Virus record (IMG/VR): IMGVR_UViG_3300001373_000002
Location: 49,328 to 113,327 of that record
Source: a virus
DNA: 64,000 nucleotides
Strand: one strand, 5' to 3'
Numbering within the stretch: the first letter of the stretch is position 1; each line of letters starts with the position of its first letter. Both the position numbers and the translations under genes were made by a program. This document shows positions 1 through 8,720 of this stretch, piece after piece. The notes under the pieces are model-generated. The model was not told the origin of the DNA. It did not search any database and was given only the letters and a program-made list of their open reading frames with translations.

Positions 1-341
1 CTAGTGTAACATCCAAAATTAAGCTTATTAAACTTGAACTTCATAAATATATCATCAAATAATTTTAGTAGATCTAGTCCAAACATAGGGTTGTCTGAAA
101 AGTTTATAATAGACAATCCACTTGCATTATTTGTAGTTCTATCAATTTCATACGAAAAATATCCTATTACATTACTATCTTTATCTATGCTTACAAATTC
201 ATGAGAACTCCATGTGTTTTCGCTGCATGTATATGACTTTCTGTAATTGCCACAAAACGCAAACATATATTTCAAATCTAGTCCAATATTTGTAAATAAA
301 TCTTTTAATTCTGATTCATATTTAGCAGCTATGTCAATCAT
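1..341 (-). CDS. GNAT-like acyltransferase, C-terminus cut by the window edge
   Basis: About 113 codons can be read leftward from an ATG at 341-339 to the window edge without a stop. Residues about 55-75 contain SNVIGYFSYEID, followed by LSIINF and KFKFNKLNF. This pattern of a central beta strand ending in GY, then a second strand and a helix with FNKL, is what small GNAT-like proteins of phages show. The start lies eight bases inside the end of the upstream zinc-ribbon gene, which suggests translational coupling. The substrate cannot be deduced. The fold assignment rests on pattern recognition of a partial protein. Confidence 0.5.
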   Translation of the reverse strand, partial: MIDIAAKYESELKDLFTNIGLDLKYMFAFCGNYRKSYTCSENTWSSHEFVSIDKDSNVIGYFSYEIDRTTNNASGLSIINFSDNPMFGLDLLKLFDDIFMKFKFNKLNFGCYT

Positions 342-546
342 TATTGTCTCCCAATTCTATTTTATTTCTTTGTGCGATATTATAATCGTTAGCATGTTGA
401 GAAAACACTTCTTTCCCACAACTATTACACAAGCAGATTTTACCATGATAATTATACTTTTCGCCATCGACCACTGTATACATAAGTTTCCATATAGTAA
501 CATGCGTAACATCTTTTTTGCAATTACCACAAAATACTTTTCTCAT
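334..546 (-). CDS. small zinc-ribbon protein resembling the N-terminus of MqsA/YgiT-type antitoxins
   Basis: A 70-residue protein with two cysteine pairs (CGNC near residue 6 and CNSC near residue 40), then GKEVF and HANDYNI. The same order, CxxC / GK.x.C..CG.E / DYN, marks the zinc-binding head of MqsA/YgiT-like antitoxins. Those proteins carry a helix-turn-helix after this point; here the protein simply ends, so it may be an antitoxin-derived stub or an independent zinc ribbon. AAGGAG lies before the ATG. It overlaps the following GNAT-like gene. No toxin gene is visible next to it. Confidence 0.7.
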   Translation of the reverse strand: MRKVFCGNCKKDVTHVTIWKLMYTVVDGEKYNYHGKICLCNSCGKEVFSQHANDYNIAQRNKIELGDNND

Positions 547-559
547 AAAAGTCTCCTTG

Positions 560-784
560 CTATTTTATTTCATTGAGTAATTTTAGTTTAATATGGCGCA
601 ACGCAAGGTCATATATTCCAAGATTCTTACATTCTTCAATTGGTATAGTTTTATATCTATCTCGCATTATGTTAACTCCAAGCCTAGTATTCCAGTTTTT
701 ATGACCGCCAGAAACTTTATCTTCTACATATATTTCGTATGCAACATCATATTCAACTCCATCGTGAAGTATTTTAATTTTCAT
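560..784 (-). CDS. hypothetical protein, 74 aa
   Basis: Not recognised. An AGGAGG directly abuts a first ATG at 790, which is too close, and sits six bases before a second ATG at 784, so I chose the second. The product is a soluble, mixed-charge protein without membrane segment or cysteine motif. It sits between nrdD upstream and the zinc-ribbon gene downstream in a leftward operon. Confidence 0.7.
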   Translation of the reverse strand: MKIKILHDGVEYDVAYEIYVEDKVSGGHKNWNTRLGVNIMRDRYKTIPIEECKNLGIYDLALRHIKLKLLNEIK

Positions 785-794
785 ATACATCCTC

Positions 795-2933
795 CTATAA
801 ATGCAACTTTCTTTCTTTTATCTCTTTTGTCTTGCCTAGATTCCAGAAATTAGTTCCGAGATATCCACAAGTTCTTCTAGTTATAGTCAGCTTAGATTCG
901 TCACGATTATTACAATTAGGGCAATACCATTTTATATTTTCATCTATCAACATTTCGCCTTCAAATCCACATACTTGACAGTAATCACATTTTGTATTAA
1001 ATTCTGCATACTGAATTGTATCGTATATAAATTTTATTCCAGATTCTACAGCCTCGATATTATGCATCATATATGGGATTTCTGCGTAACTTATACATCC
1101 TCCGTTAGATATTGGCTGAAACTGCGACTCAAACATGAACTTACTAAACATGTCTATTTTCTCTCTTACGTCAACATGATAAGAATTGGTGTAATAACCT
1201 TTATCAGTTACGTTTTCTATAATTCCAAATTGCTCTGTGTCTATTTTGGCAAATCTGTAACATAAAGACTCAGCTGGAGATCCATACAATCCAAATCCTA
1301 TAGTGGTATCGTTCTTCCATCTTTCAGTAGTTTCCCTTAGTTTATTCATAACTCTTAAAGAGAACTTAAGTCCGTCTGTTTCTGTGTGGCTTTTACCAGT
1401 CATAAGTATTGATAGTTCGTATAAACCAATATACCCAAGCGAAATTGTGGAATATCCATTATATAAATACTTATCTATAACCTCTCCTTTGTCTAGCCTT
1501 GCTATAGCGCCGTCTTGCCAATGTATAGGACTTGCGTCTGAAATAGTTCCTTTTAATAGTTTATGCTTACACATCAACACTTCGTAACACATTTCTAGTC
1601 TTTCTTCCAATATTTTCCAAAACGTATCTTCGTCGCCATTACTTACAATTCCTATTTGTGGTAGATTAATACTGACAACTCCTTGATTAAACCTTCCTTC
1701 CCACTTATAATTACCATCTTCATCTTTGAAATTAGACAAGAAACTTCTACATCCCATACTCGAAAATACTTCTCCGTCATAAGCCTCTCGCATCTTTTTG
1801 GCAGAAATATAGTCTGGGTACATTCTTTTAGCACTGCATTTAGCACACAACTTTGTTATGTAATCGAACTTACCACCGCTAAGATTGTTATTCTCATCAA
1901 GTACATATATCAACTTTGGGAAAGCTGGAGTTATATTAGCATCTTGCTTATTCGTGATTCCTTCATATCTTTGTTTGATGATTTCGTATACAATCATTTG
2001 AATCTCGTCTATATATTCGTCTGACTCATCGAGGTGTAAAAATATTGTAACAAAAGGGGATTGTCCATTAGTCGTCATAAGTGTATTAATCTGGTACTGA
2101 ATCGTCTGTACACCAGACTTTAAATCATCCATCATCCTATCTATCGCCAAAGTGTTTGATAAACTCTCGCCAAATCCTAAATCGTTATGATAGTGGCAAA
2201 ATGCTTTAATGCGTGTCTTTCTAAGATATTTTCCAAGATGTTTTATGTTTACAGATTGTCCACCAAACTGACTACTTGCTACTGCTGCCATAATTTGCGT
2301 CATTACTGTACATGCCACTTGAAAACTTTTTGGACTTTCAATTTTAATCCCATTTATAGATGTCCCATTGTCTAACATATCTTTTATGTCGATTAAACAA
2401 CAATTAAACATTCCTTTTTGCATAGAATAGTCTAAGTCGTGAACATGGTAAATTCCTTTGTCATGAGCATCAATCACATGTTGTGGAAATAAAATTCTTC
2501 TTGCTATATCTTTAGACGTTTCGCCAGCAATCAAATCTCTTTGTGTAGAATTTAGAATAGAGTTTTTATTTGAGTTATCATAAGACACTTCATTTTTTTC
2601 TCTGTTGATTAGTTGCATAATGCTATCGTCGGTAGTATTTGATTCTCGTATCATACTTCTTTTATATCTATATAGCATATAATTCTTAGCTAAATCTTTA
2701 TTTGGCAAATTCATCAATGCATTTTCTATTTCGTTTTGGATATCCTCTACGGTTATTAATCCATCTTCTAAGCATATATAGTTGGCAACTTGACTTGTAA
2801 TGTCTTCTGCCAATTCTAAGTCTTCGTCGTCTAAATCTGTCTTATATAATCCCTTCATGGAACTGCATATTGCGTTAAAAATCTTGCGACTATCAAACTT
2901 TACCTCTTCGCCATTTCTTTTAATTATAATCAT
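795..2933 (-). CDS. nrdD: anaerobic (class III) ribonucleoside-triphosphate reductase, large subunit
   Basis: 712 residues, full length for the family. It reduces ribonucleoside triphosphates to deoxyribonucleotides for phage DNA synthesis using a glycyl radical. Residues 1-90 form an ATP-cone (IIIKRNGEEVKFD). The C-terminus has a zinc ribbon with four cysteines (CDYCQVCG ... CPNC), then RRTCGYLGT, where the glycine carries the radical. AAGGAG precedes the ATG. The radical SAM activase NrdG is not adjacent; the radical SAM protein at 7829-8716 is not NrdG-like, so the host may supply it or it lies outside the window. The enzyme is destroyed by oxygen, which points to a host growing without oxygen. 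Confidence 0.96.
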   Translation of the reverse strand: MIIIKRNGEEVKFDSRKIFNAICSSMKGLYKTDLDDEDLELAEDITSQVANYICLEDGLITVEDIQNEIENALMNLPNKDLAKNYMLYRYKRSMIRESNTTDDSIMQLINREKNEVSYDNSNKNSILNSTQRDLIAGETSKDIARRILFPQHVIDAHDKGIYHVHDLDYSMQKGMFNCCLIDIKDMLDNGTSINGIKIESPKSFQVACTVMTQIMAAVASSQFGGQSVNIKHLGKYLRKTRIKAFCHYHNDLGFGESLSNTLAIDRMMDDLKSGVQTIQYQINTLMTTNGQSPFVTIFLHLDESDEYIDEIQMIVYEIIKQRYEGITNKQDANITPAFPKLIYVLDENNNLSGGKFDYITKLCAKCSAKRMYPDYISAKKMREAYDGEVFSSMGCRSFLSNFKDEDGNYKWEGRFNQGVVSINLPQIGIVSNGDEDTFWKILEERLEMCYEVLMCKHKLLKGTISDASPIHWQDGAIARLDKGEVIDKYLYNGYSTISLGYIGLYELSILMTGKSHTETDGLKFSLRVMNKLRETTERWKNDTTIGFGLYGSPAESLCYRFAKIDTEQFGIIENVTDKGYYTNSYHVDVREKIDMFSKFMFESQFQPISNGGCISYAEIPYMMHNIEAVESGIKFIYDTIQYAEFNTKCDYCQVCGFEGEMLIDENIKWYCPNCNNRDESKLTITRRTCGYLGTNFWNLGKTKEIKERKLHL

Positions 2934-2951
2934 TTACTCTCCTTGTCGATA

Positions 2952-3137
2952 TTATTTATTTTCATTACTATTTCCGAACTCTTTCAGATTATCAAACATA
3001 AGACCATCTTCAATGTAAAAAATATCATATCCATATGAACATATTGATACAATTTGTCCTAGCCTTAAATCTGGGTTGTCTTTCCAAATATCTCTAAGCT
3101 TATCAACTATAACATCTATTCTTGATTCGTCTCTCAT
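2952..3137 (-). CDS. DUF1040-like small protein
   Basis: 61 residues with RIDVIVDKLRDIW, then PDLRLGQIV and FYIEDG. This matches the small bacterial and phage proteins around DUF1040/YihD, whose signature is an IW..PDLRLGQL core followed by FYIEDE. Function is not known. The ATG overlaps the stop of the preceding gene by four bases (ATGA), so the two are probably translated together. Confidence 0.8.
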   Translation of the reverse strand: MRDESRIDVIVDKLRDIWKDNPDLRLGQIVSICSYGYDIFYIEDGLMFDNLKEFGNSNENK

Positions 3138-3382
3138 GCACAGTCTCCCATAACTTTAATAGATTCTATTTTACTAGCCATAATAATTATAGAACTATTA
3201 TTGTCTTCCCAATCTCTAAATTCTATCAACTTATCAGATCTAAGTATAAATGTTTTAATCTCTTGCGTAGTAGATACTGCCGATAAATACATGCAGTTTA
3301 ATACGTCACCAGAACTCATTACGATTCTTAGCTTGTACTTATAAAATACTCTGTCGTCTGTGACACTTTCTGTTTTTGTCAT
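3134..3382 (-). CDS. hypothetical protein, 82 aa
   Basis: Not recognised. I start at the ATG at 3382, which has AAAGGA upstream; an in-frame ATG 11 codons earlier has no ribosome site. The C-terminal half is beta-rich and ends in IIIMASKIESIKVM. Its stop overlaps the next start by four bases. Confidence 0.7.
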   Translation of the reverse strand: MTKTESVTDDRVFYKYKLRIVMSSGDVLNCMYLSAVSTTQEIKTFILRSDKLIEFRDWEDNNSSIIIMASKIESIKVMGDCA

Positions 3383-3448
3383 ATTTAATCCTTTCGTATA
3401 CCTAAAACTCCACACAAGATATACTCATATGGAGTTTATTAAGGTATG

Positions 3449-3667
3449 TTATTTTATTCTTTCTATCTTTAAAATCTCGGAACTTCTAATAGCTATTGAC
3501 GTGCTGTTTAGATTCACCACTCCGTCACTAATCTTAGATATTACTCCAATAAACGGATTGTGTTTAATCGTTGTGTATAATGCCACTTTGTCATCTTTTA
3601 TAAATATTGTTTTCGCTTCGTTATATAATACATGCTGATTTGTACCAAGTTTCAAAGTTGAAATCAT
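3449..3667 (-). CDS. hypothetical protein, 72 aa
   Basis: Not recognised. AAGGAG lies eight bases before the ATG. A beta-rich small soluble protein (strands around residues 20-45 and IAIRSSEILKI near the end). It follows the cysteine-rich microprotein directly. Confidence 0.7.
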   Translation of the reverse strand: MISTLKLGTNQHVLYNEAKTIFIKDDKVALYTTIKHNPFIGVISKISDGVVNLNSTSIAIRSSEILKIERIK

Positions 3668-3669
3668 AT

Positions 3670-3819
3670 TTATGTCTCCTTATATTCTGCACATTTTATA
3701 TCTTCGTGCATGTTATTTTGTATTTTTGACGCAGAGTGCTCGTCCTTTTGATATTTACACTTACAATCATTATTCTTGAAATCGATATCATGATTTTTAC
3801 AATTCCTGCAATTACTCAT
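3670..3819 (-). CDS. cysteine-rich microprotein, 49 aa
   Basis: Read directly from the sequence: MSNCRNCKNHD, then NDCKCKY and a late CAE, so five cysteines, four of them in the first 21 residues as CxxC and CxC pairs. This could be a small metal-binding knuckle. The ribosome site is weak, but the frame is open, fits exactly between its neighbours, and its stop lies just before the next ATG. Existence is probable rather than certain. Confidence 0.5.
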   Translation of the reverse strand: MSNCRNCKNHDIDFKNNDCKCKYQKDEHSASKIQNNMHEDIKCAEYKET

Positions 3820-3824
3820 TAATG

Positions 3825-4265
3825 TTACCATACGAAAGATATCGAAACGCTGTGTGTTTTAGGAGTTTCTCTTTCCCATAATAAATCTCTTGTATCTGCG
3901 TTAAATTTTAATTGATCAATTCCTACTTCTTTTGACAATCCATAAACTTTCATGATGTCGTATTTTTCATTTTTAGTATTGGTAAAATCTGACTTATATC
4001 TTCCAGCTCTAATAATTTCATTACCTTTTTGGTCTACTAGATTGTTATACTCGCTGCATGAAGAAACCATTAAAATTCTTCCATCTCTGATTTCTACCAT
4101 CATAAATGGCTTTAAAGCTACTGGAGTATCTTGTCTGTAAGAGCCATTGAATAATTCACTATAATTAATATATCTTTCATTCGTACTATCAACCACATAA
4201 TCATTATGAACTCCAAATGGAGCATCTAACACTACAACGTCGCCAATTCTTAATCCTTTAATCAT
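3825..4265 (-). CDS. hypothetical phage protein, 146 aa
   Basis: Not recognised. AAAGGAG precedes the ATG. The start IKGLRIGDVVVLDAPFG resembles the opening beta strands of small barrel domains, and SISFVW ends the protein. No catalytic motif or membrane segment is visible. Confidence 0.7.
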   Translation of the reverse strand: MIKGLRIGDVVVLDAPFGVHNDYVVDSTNERYINYSELFNGSYRQDTPVALKPFMMVEIRDGRILMVSSCSEYNNLVDQKGNEIIRAGRYKSDFTNTKNEKYDIMKVYGLSKEVGIDQLKFNADTRDLLWERETPKTHSVSISFVW

Positions 4266-4318
4266 AATATTCTCCTTTATTTTGTCTTATTTTATTTTTT
4301 TAACACACTTATTAACTA

Positions 4319-4492
4319 CTATCTTAGATCATTAATGTAACATTCCTTGTTATTTAGCTTGTCACATAATTCTTCCATGTCATTTTCTTTCTTAGATCTG
4401 ATTCCAGTATAAGACTTAAGTCCATGCTCGCTTTCTGCTTCGAAAATGCAAAAATTACCATCTACTAACTTTGTACTATAGAATTTGTTCAT
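4319..4492 (-). CDS. small hypothetical protein, 57 aa
   Basis: An open frame from ATG at 4492 to TAG at 4319, with a strong AAAGGAG seven bases upstream. The protein starts MNKFYSTKLVDG, is charged in its second half (RSKKENDMEE) and has three cysteines. Not recognised. It fills what would otherwise be an empty gap. Confidence 0.65.
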   Translation of the reverse strand: MNKFYSTKLVDGNFCIFEAESEHGLKSYTGIRSKKENDMEELCDKLNNKECYINDLR

Positions 4493-4535
4493 TAATTTTC
4501 TCCTTTCTAGTTATTTTATTTATACTCCCCGTATA

Positions 4536-4694
4536 CTAACCGAATTTCTTCATTAATTTTTCTGCTTCACTTATTGAAAGAGCTGGTATGCCTTTTTTTG
4601 GACAGTCATCATATAAAACGCATGATTTTTTTTCACATACTACTCTTTTACAGTAATTTTGTAAGCTAAGGATATTCTTTTGGTGCTTTGTCAT
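4536..4694 (-). CDS. small cysteine-containing protein, 52 aa
   Basis: ATG at 4694 follows a strong AAGGAGGAAGG and lies about 32 bases after a perfect promoter at 4726-4754; TAG ends it at 4536. Four cysteines (YCKRVVCEKKSC, then DDCPKK) suggest metal binding. A possible short helix near the end (SISEAEKLMKKFG). Not recognised. First gene after the promoter. Confidence 0.65.
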   Translation of the reverse strand: MTKHQKNILSLQNYCKRVVCEKKSCVLYDDCPKKGIPALSISEAEKLMKKFG

Positions 4695-4725
4695 TTTTCC
4701 TTCCTCCTTTCTTTATCATATACTT

Positions 4726-4754
4726 ATTATATCATATATCTTTTTGGTTGTCAA
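4726..4754 (-). promoter_or_regulatory. near-perfect sigma-A-type promoter (leftward)
   Basis: TTGACA (4754-4749), 17-base spacer, TATAAT (4731-4726), with TGA just before the -10 (extended -10) and an A-tract upstream of the -35. It sits in the last codons of the membrane-protein gene and points at the microproteins at 4694 and 4492. Confidence 0.85.
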
Positions 4755-4995
4755 TACTTTTTTTTACATTATTTAAATTATTTTTCTTTATTACTTTAGC
4801 TATAAATAAATCTATAAAGTATCTTGGAATGTAGTTTATAGAAAAACATGTAAATAAGCATATTGCAAATCTATCAAGGGCTGAATCTACACATATTTCA
4901 AGCTTTATAGTTATTAAGAAAATCAATACTATAGACGACATAGATAGTATCATTGTTGATATAAATTCTGATAGGAACTTATCTAATTTATTCAT
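4732..4995 (-). CDS. membrane protein, two predicted transmembrane segments
   Basis: 87 residues. Two hydrophobic stretches, about residues 12-33 (rich in I, L, S, ending ILFLITI-like) and 42-62, connected by a short polar link, with a lysine-rich tail (KKNNLNNVKKS). It is probably an inner-membrane protein of unknown job; a holin role is not supported by context. Start overlaps the upstream stop by four bases. Confidence 0.65.
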   Translation of the reverse strand: MNKLDKFLSEFISTMILSMSSIVLIFLITIKLEICVDSALDRFAICLFTCFSINYIPRYFIDLFIAKVIKKNNLNNVKKSIDNQKDI

Positions 4996-5435
4996 AAGTT
5001 ATCTGTTTTAATCATATATATAACTGCGTCAACACGATTGTCTTCGAGTTCTTTACGTATAATATCTATAAGGAAATTATATTTATCCTTATCTTCTAAG
5101 TAAAACGCAATAGAACATATGTTTCTGCGTGCCCAATCCTTAATATTACTTATATTTTTGCGAATAAATTCAATATTTCCGTCATAATCATCATGTCCAA
5201 TATATGTCAAGGCAGAACTTACAAAAACTCTGTCTGAAAATGTCCAATCATTACGCATTGATAAGAAATTTATACTAGATAGAAATCTTGCATAATCAGA
5301 CTTGGCTGTCTTGTTAATACTAAAACACTCTTCTACTATTTTGTTATTCATTCCTTCTCCATCACGTCCGCTTATAAAAAAATCCACACGTCTTTCTTCT
5401 TTCTTGTATTCTTCAATATCTAATACTTCTATCAT
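4992..5435 (-). CDS. hypothetical protein, 147 aa
   Basis: Not recognised. Mostly alpha-helical by composition, with no cysteine cluster or membrane span. It overlaps the nucleotidyltransferase stop by four bases upstream and the membrane protein start by four bases downstream, so the three are one translationally coupled unit. Confidence 0.7.
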   Translation of the reverse strand: MIEVLDIEEYKKEERRVDFFISGRDGEGMNNKIVEECFSINKTAKSDYARFLSSINFLSMRNDWTFSDRVFVSSALTYIGHDDYDGNIEFIRKNISNIKDWARRNICSIAFYLEDKDKYNFLIDIIRKELEDNRVDAVIYMIKTDNL

Positions 5436-6484
5436 ACTTTCACTCCTTTGTTATTTTTTATATTTCCAACTACAATTCTTTCGTTTACCGACATTGTAAA
5501 ATCTCTTATTTTCTTATAGTCGGGCTTATCTGACAACTCTGTGTTTTTCTTTGCGTATTCTAACTTTTGTTCGTAATCTGCTATTATGTCGAAGAATTCT
5601 GTCACAACTTGCTTATTATCGTCTAAATATTTACCATTTCTTATATCCATTAATAGATCATGCTCAGCGTCTCTATAAGTTACTATCTTTTGTTTCTCAA
5701 GTATATCTAAGCACATAATATATAATCTTAATAGGTGGCACATATGCTTTCCAAGTTTATCATGTTTCGCAGCGTTTTCGTTACGCTTACCTAAAACTCC
5801 ATATTCTTTTACAATCGACTGCATTTCTGACATCATCGACTTATAATCTCTTAATGGATAATTCTTAAAGTTTACATCCATAAAAATTTCAGTATCATAT
5901 TCTTCTTGTGCTGACTCGCCAATATACAAATTGATATTATCATCATCGTTGCTAAAATACCTATCTTTAAAATAATATTTGGCATTATTCAGTGTATTTA
6001 ATATATGCTGCTCTCTTTCAGAATGAGATACGTCACGTTTAGATTTGTTAGTAAGTCGTCTAAGCTGTTGATTGGCATATCCTCCAAATGAATGAATTGC
6101 TAGTTTTGATAAGAATAAATCGCTATTATCTAAAAGTTCTTGTCCAATATCGCTAACATGTAAATAATGTTCTTTGTTACATCCTAGAATTTCAATAGTG
6201 TTTGGATTGCAATTGGTTAAAAGTGTGATTATTTTGTTAAATGAATAAATTGTAGTGTCAGTTTCGTTGTTAATAAATTGGTTAAAGTTACTATTTGTCA
6301 AGATATCTTCTTTTGAGTTTAAAGCAATTCCTCTTACATCTAGGTCACTGTCTTCGTTGTTAGTGCCATAAGCATAACTTCCACCAAGTGTTAGTAATAT
6401 TATATTATCTTTTAATCTTGGTTCATCTCTAAGAAAGCTATATTTATCCGAATTTACTAACTGTTTGATTTCTTCTAAATTCAT
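5432..6484 (-). CDS. DNA polymerase beta-superfamily nucleotidyltransferase
   Basis: I start at the ATG at 6484 because AAAGGAG precedes it; this gives 350 residues. Near residue 35, LGGSYAYGT followed by SDLDVRG is the GS...D.D signature of polymerase-beta-type nucleotidyltransferases (metal-binding aspartates in DLD). The family (RlaP-like) is common in large phages and bacteria and its substrate is unsettled; RNA or tRNA is often suspected. Here it is coupled to two unknown genes and follows a DNA methyltransferase. Confidence 0.85.
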   Translation of the reverse strand: MNLEEIKQLVNSDKYSFLRDEPRLKDNIILLTLGGSYAYGTNNEDSDLDVRGIALNSKEDILTNSNFNQFINNETDTTIYSFNKIITLLTNCNPNTIEILGCNKEHYLHVSDIGQELLDNSDLFLSKLAIHSFGGYANQQLRRLTNKSKRDVSHSEREQHILNTLNNAKYYFKDRYFSNDDDNINLYIGESAQEEYDTEIFMDVNFKNYPLRDYKSMMSEMQSIVKEYGVLGKRNENAAKHDKLGKHMCHLLRLYIMCLDILEKQKIVTYRDAEHDLLMDIRNGKYLDDNKQVVTEFFDIIADYEQKLEYAKKNTELSDKPDYKKIRDFTMSVNERIVVGNIKNNKGVKV

Positions 6485-6509
6485 GACTCGCTCCTTTCTA
6501 AAACACATA

Positions 6510-7265
6510 TTAACCATTATTCCAAACTTCTATTTTAGTGTCTATACACGCAATGTGATTATTAATTCTTTTATTTGATATGTTGTAATAATTCCTATCT
6601 AGTTCGAATCCTATGTATTGTCTATTAGTATTTATACATGCTATAGCGGTACTCCCGCCCCCTATGCAATTATCCATCACAACTTCGCCGTCGTTTGTAT
6701 ACGTTTTAATTAGGTATTCTAATAGAGCTACTGGTTTTTGTGTTGGATGTACCGTATTTTTATCACGCTTAAATTCTATAACCGACAAAGGATATCTTTC
6801 ACCTTCACTTTTTGAAATATGTCCACCGCAGCTTTTATCGTAATTATAACTCTCGCTTCCGCTTCCTTGTTTGCAAATATACGGTTTAAATCCCAATCTC
6901 ATTTGTGGGTTATATGTAGGAGTTTTCTTGTAAAATACTAATATATTCTCATGATTTTTTAGTGGCATCTTTTTAGCGTTAAGAAATCCAGTTCCATTCT
7001 CTTTTTGCCATATCCATTCATACTTTAGGTTTTTTATGTTGCTACATCCCAATACTTTGTCAAATGGAGATTGTGCAAATAGTACGATAGCTCCATCGTC
7101 TTTTATTACTCTATTATAAGCGTTCCACAACTCTTGTAAATCGATAACAGTATCCCACTTGTTTCTAGTAGTTCCATATGGCAAATCACATAAAATCATA
7201 TCAATTGATTTGTCATTTAATTTTTTCATTCCTTCTATGCAATCTTCATTATATATTTCATTCAT
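6510..7265 (-). CDS. DNA adenine-N6 (beta-class) methyltransferase
   Basis: 251 residues. EDCIEGM near the start, then the catalytic CDLPYGTT (a DPPY variant of motif IV) near residue 28, HPTQKP near residue 171, and DNCIGGGSTAIAC as the AdoMet-binding motif I near the end. The DPPY-first, motif-I-last order defines the beta class. Motif I is odd: most relatives have DPFMGSGTT. With no partner nuclease nearby, it probably protects phage DNA from host restriction. AAAGGAG precedes the ATG. Confidence 0.9.
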   Translation of the reverse strand: MNEIYNEDCIEGMKKLNDKSIDMILCDLPYGTTRNKWDTVIDLQELWNAYNRVIKDDGAIVLFAQSPFDKVLGCSNIKNLKYEWIWQKENGTGFLNAKKMPLKNHENILVFYKKTPTYNPQMRLGFKPYICKQGSGSESYNYDKSCGGHISKSEGERYPLSVIEFKRDKNTVHPTQKPVALLEYLIKTYTNDGEVVMDNCIGGGSTAIACINTNRQYIGFELDRNYYNISNKRINNHIACIDTKIEVWNNG

Positions 7266-7289
7266 ACAATAGCATTCTCCTTTTAATAT

Positions 7290-7318
7290 ATTGTATCACA
7301 TATTTTGTCAAAAGTAAA
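7290..7318 (-). promoter_or_regulatory. candidate extended -10 promoter (leftward)
   Basis: TACAAT (7295-7290) preceded by TGA, with TTTACT 17 bases upstream (7318-7313). It lies about 25 bases before the methyltransferase start. A TTGACA also occurs between the two boxes but at an unsuitable distance, so the exact -35 is uncertain. Confidence 0.5.
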
Positions 7319-7341
7319 TAAAGATTAATAATGTAATTGCT

Positions 7342-7806
7342 TTATAAGGTTGCAAAATATGGTATATCTCTATTCTTCCACGAAAATATATGACTTTTAC
7401 ACTTATTGTAGTAATTGATATACGAATTTTCTACATCTAACAACTTTACTTCTTCTGGCATACATTTTGGAGGAGTTGTAAATCCTATGTCTGCTATATT
7501 CGGCTCTGTCATATCTTCCATTATCTGTTGGCATTTATGAACTTTGCCATATCTGTAAGTATATTCTTTTGATATCGCAATTCCCAACTCTCTAAGATAT
7601 TTCCAATTAGATAACGATTCTCTTGCCCATATACAACTAGGATGATTTTTATGAGTAAGTTTATAATTAGCTAATTCTGATTGTTCACATACGTGATAAG
7701 TGGAACATAATATTTGAGCTGTTTCTGTTGGCATTTTAACTACATGTTTGTCTACATACATTTTTACATTGTTTTCTATATCATAGTCTAGTATAAAAAT
7801 ATTCAT
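7342..7806 (-). CDS. conserved phage protein of the DKHVVKM / HKNHPS family
   Basis: Start set at ATG 7806, six bases after AGGAGG; this gives 154 residues starting MNIFILDYD. Conserved blocks are VDKHVVKMPTETAQIL, HKNHPSCIWARES, YTYRYGKVHK and a final SWKNRDIPYF. I recognise these blocks from many tailed phages, where the protein is annotated as hypothetical or as a pyrimidine-dimer glycosylase-like protein; I cannot confirm an enzymatic role. It is driven by a perfect promoter 32 bases upstream. Confidence 0.75.
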   Translation of the reverse strand: MNIFILDYDIENNVKMYVDKHVVKMPTETAQILCSTYHVCEQSELANYKLTHKNHPSCIWARESLSNWKYLRELGIAISKEYTYRYGKVHKCQQIMEDMTEPNIADIGFTTPPKCMPEEVKLLDVENSYINYYNKCKSHIFSWKNRDIPYFATL

Positions 7807-7828
7807 AAAAATCATCCTCCTATTTGTA

Positions 7829-8716
7829 TTATTTACTATTATACACCTTTTTAAACATTGTGTCAATACTATCTTCTAAATTATATCTAATTTCTGACGT
7901 GGAGTTATTTGCATACTTGCCGTCTACTAGATCGATATAAAATGTAAAGTTTCCATCATCTCCCATATAGAAAGACTTCCAATCTTTTTCGTCCATCTTG
8001 TTTTTTAAGTCTAATTGCTTCAATGCTAAATTGTCAAAACTTACAACTTTAAAGTGCGTAAATATATCTATTATATTGTCACTCATAAACTTCTTTCTTG
8101 CTTCAATCAATTCTTCGTTATTTTTAAAATTATCAACACCACGTCTAAATTGCTTATATCCCAATACTAAAATCTTTAAATCATTATTAGCTAAAGCTTC
8201 TATATCTCTTTGACTTACGATTCCATTAATTATATGTATAACCGCATTGTCGAACTTCTTGATATCGGCTATAAACTTACTAGTCGGATTGCTTAATGAC
8301 ACTCCTAGCCCATTAATAAGTTTTTGTTCGTATAAGTATCTTATCTTGTCAAAATATCTATCGAAATGAACTTGGTTTACTGTCATGCTTACGATTATAC
8401 TTTTACTCTTCATAAGCTCTAAAAATTCTACGATGTCTGGATGCGAAATTGGATTGCCTCCACCAATAGCAAGTTCTGTATATGGATGCAGCGAATTATA
8501 AAAAGTTGGATTCAATATATCTCCGTGCAACCCTTCGATACTGCTATTTTCATGACACATAGGACAGCTTAGATCGCAGTAGTTGGTAATTTTGACATCG
8601 CAACATTCACTAAACTCTGGAATAAACTCGTCATCTTTTGTTTGTCTTATTTTTGTTCCATTATCTAAATCTAATAGCACATTAAAGTTTCCATTTTTAT
8701 AAGTAACAAATTTCAT
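7829..8716 (-). CDS. radical SAM protein
   Basis: About 295 residues from the ATG at 8716 (upstream in-frame starts lie inside the previous gene and have no usable ribosome site). The cluster motif CDLSCPMC is the C-x3-C-x2-C that binds the 4Fe-4S cluster and AdoMet; IGGGNPISHP is the GGE-like AdoMet-binding motif. It does not look like NrdG, which is shorter. The C-terminal half has no cysteine cluster, so no second iron-sulfur domain is seen. Role unknown; RNA, peptide or DNA-base modification are all possible. Confidence 0.85.
   Translation of the reverse strand: MKFVTYKNGNFNVLLDLDNGTKIRQTKDDEFIPEFSECCDVKITNYCDLSCPMCHENSSIEGLHGDILNPTFYNSLHPYTELAIGGGNPISHPDIVEFLELMKSKSIIVSMTVNQVHFDRYFDKIRYLYEQKLINGLGVSLSNPTSKFIADIKKFDNAVIHIINGIVSQRDIEALANNDLKILVLGYKQFRRGVDNFKNNEELIEARKKFMSDNIIDIFTHFKVVSFDNLALKQLDLKNKMDEKDWKSFYMGDDGNFTFYIDLVDGKYANNSTSEIRYNLEDSIDTMFKKVYNSK
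7838..7866 (-). promoter_or_regulatory. perfect consensus sigma-A-type promoter (leftward)
   Basis: TTGACA (7866-7861), 17-base spacer, TATAAT (7843-7838). It overlaps the last codons of the radical SAM gene and points at the gene starting at 7806. Confidence 0.85.
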
Positions 8717-8720
8717 ATTA

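Noticed and set aside
7829-8716. NrdG activase for nrdD
   Set aside because: Sequence pattern around the CxxxCxxC and the length do not match NrdG.
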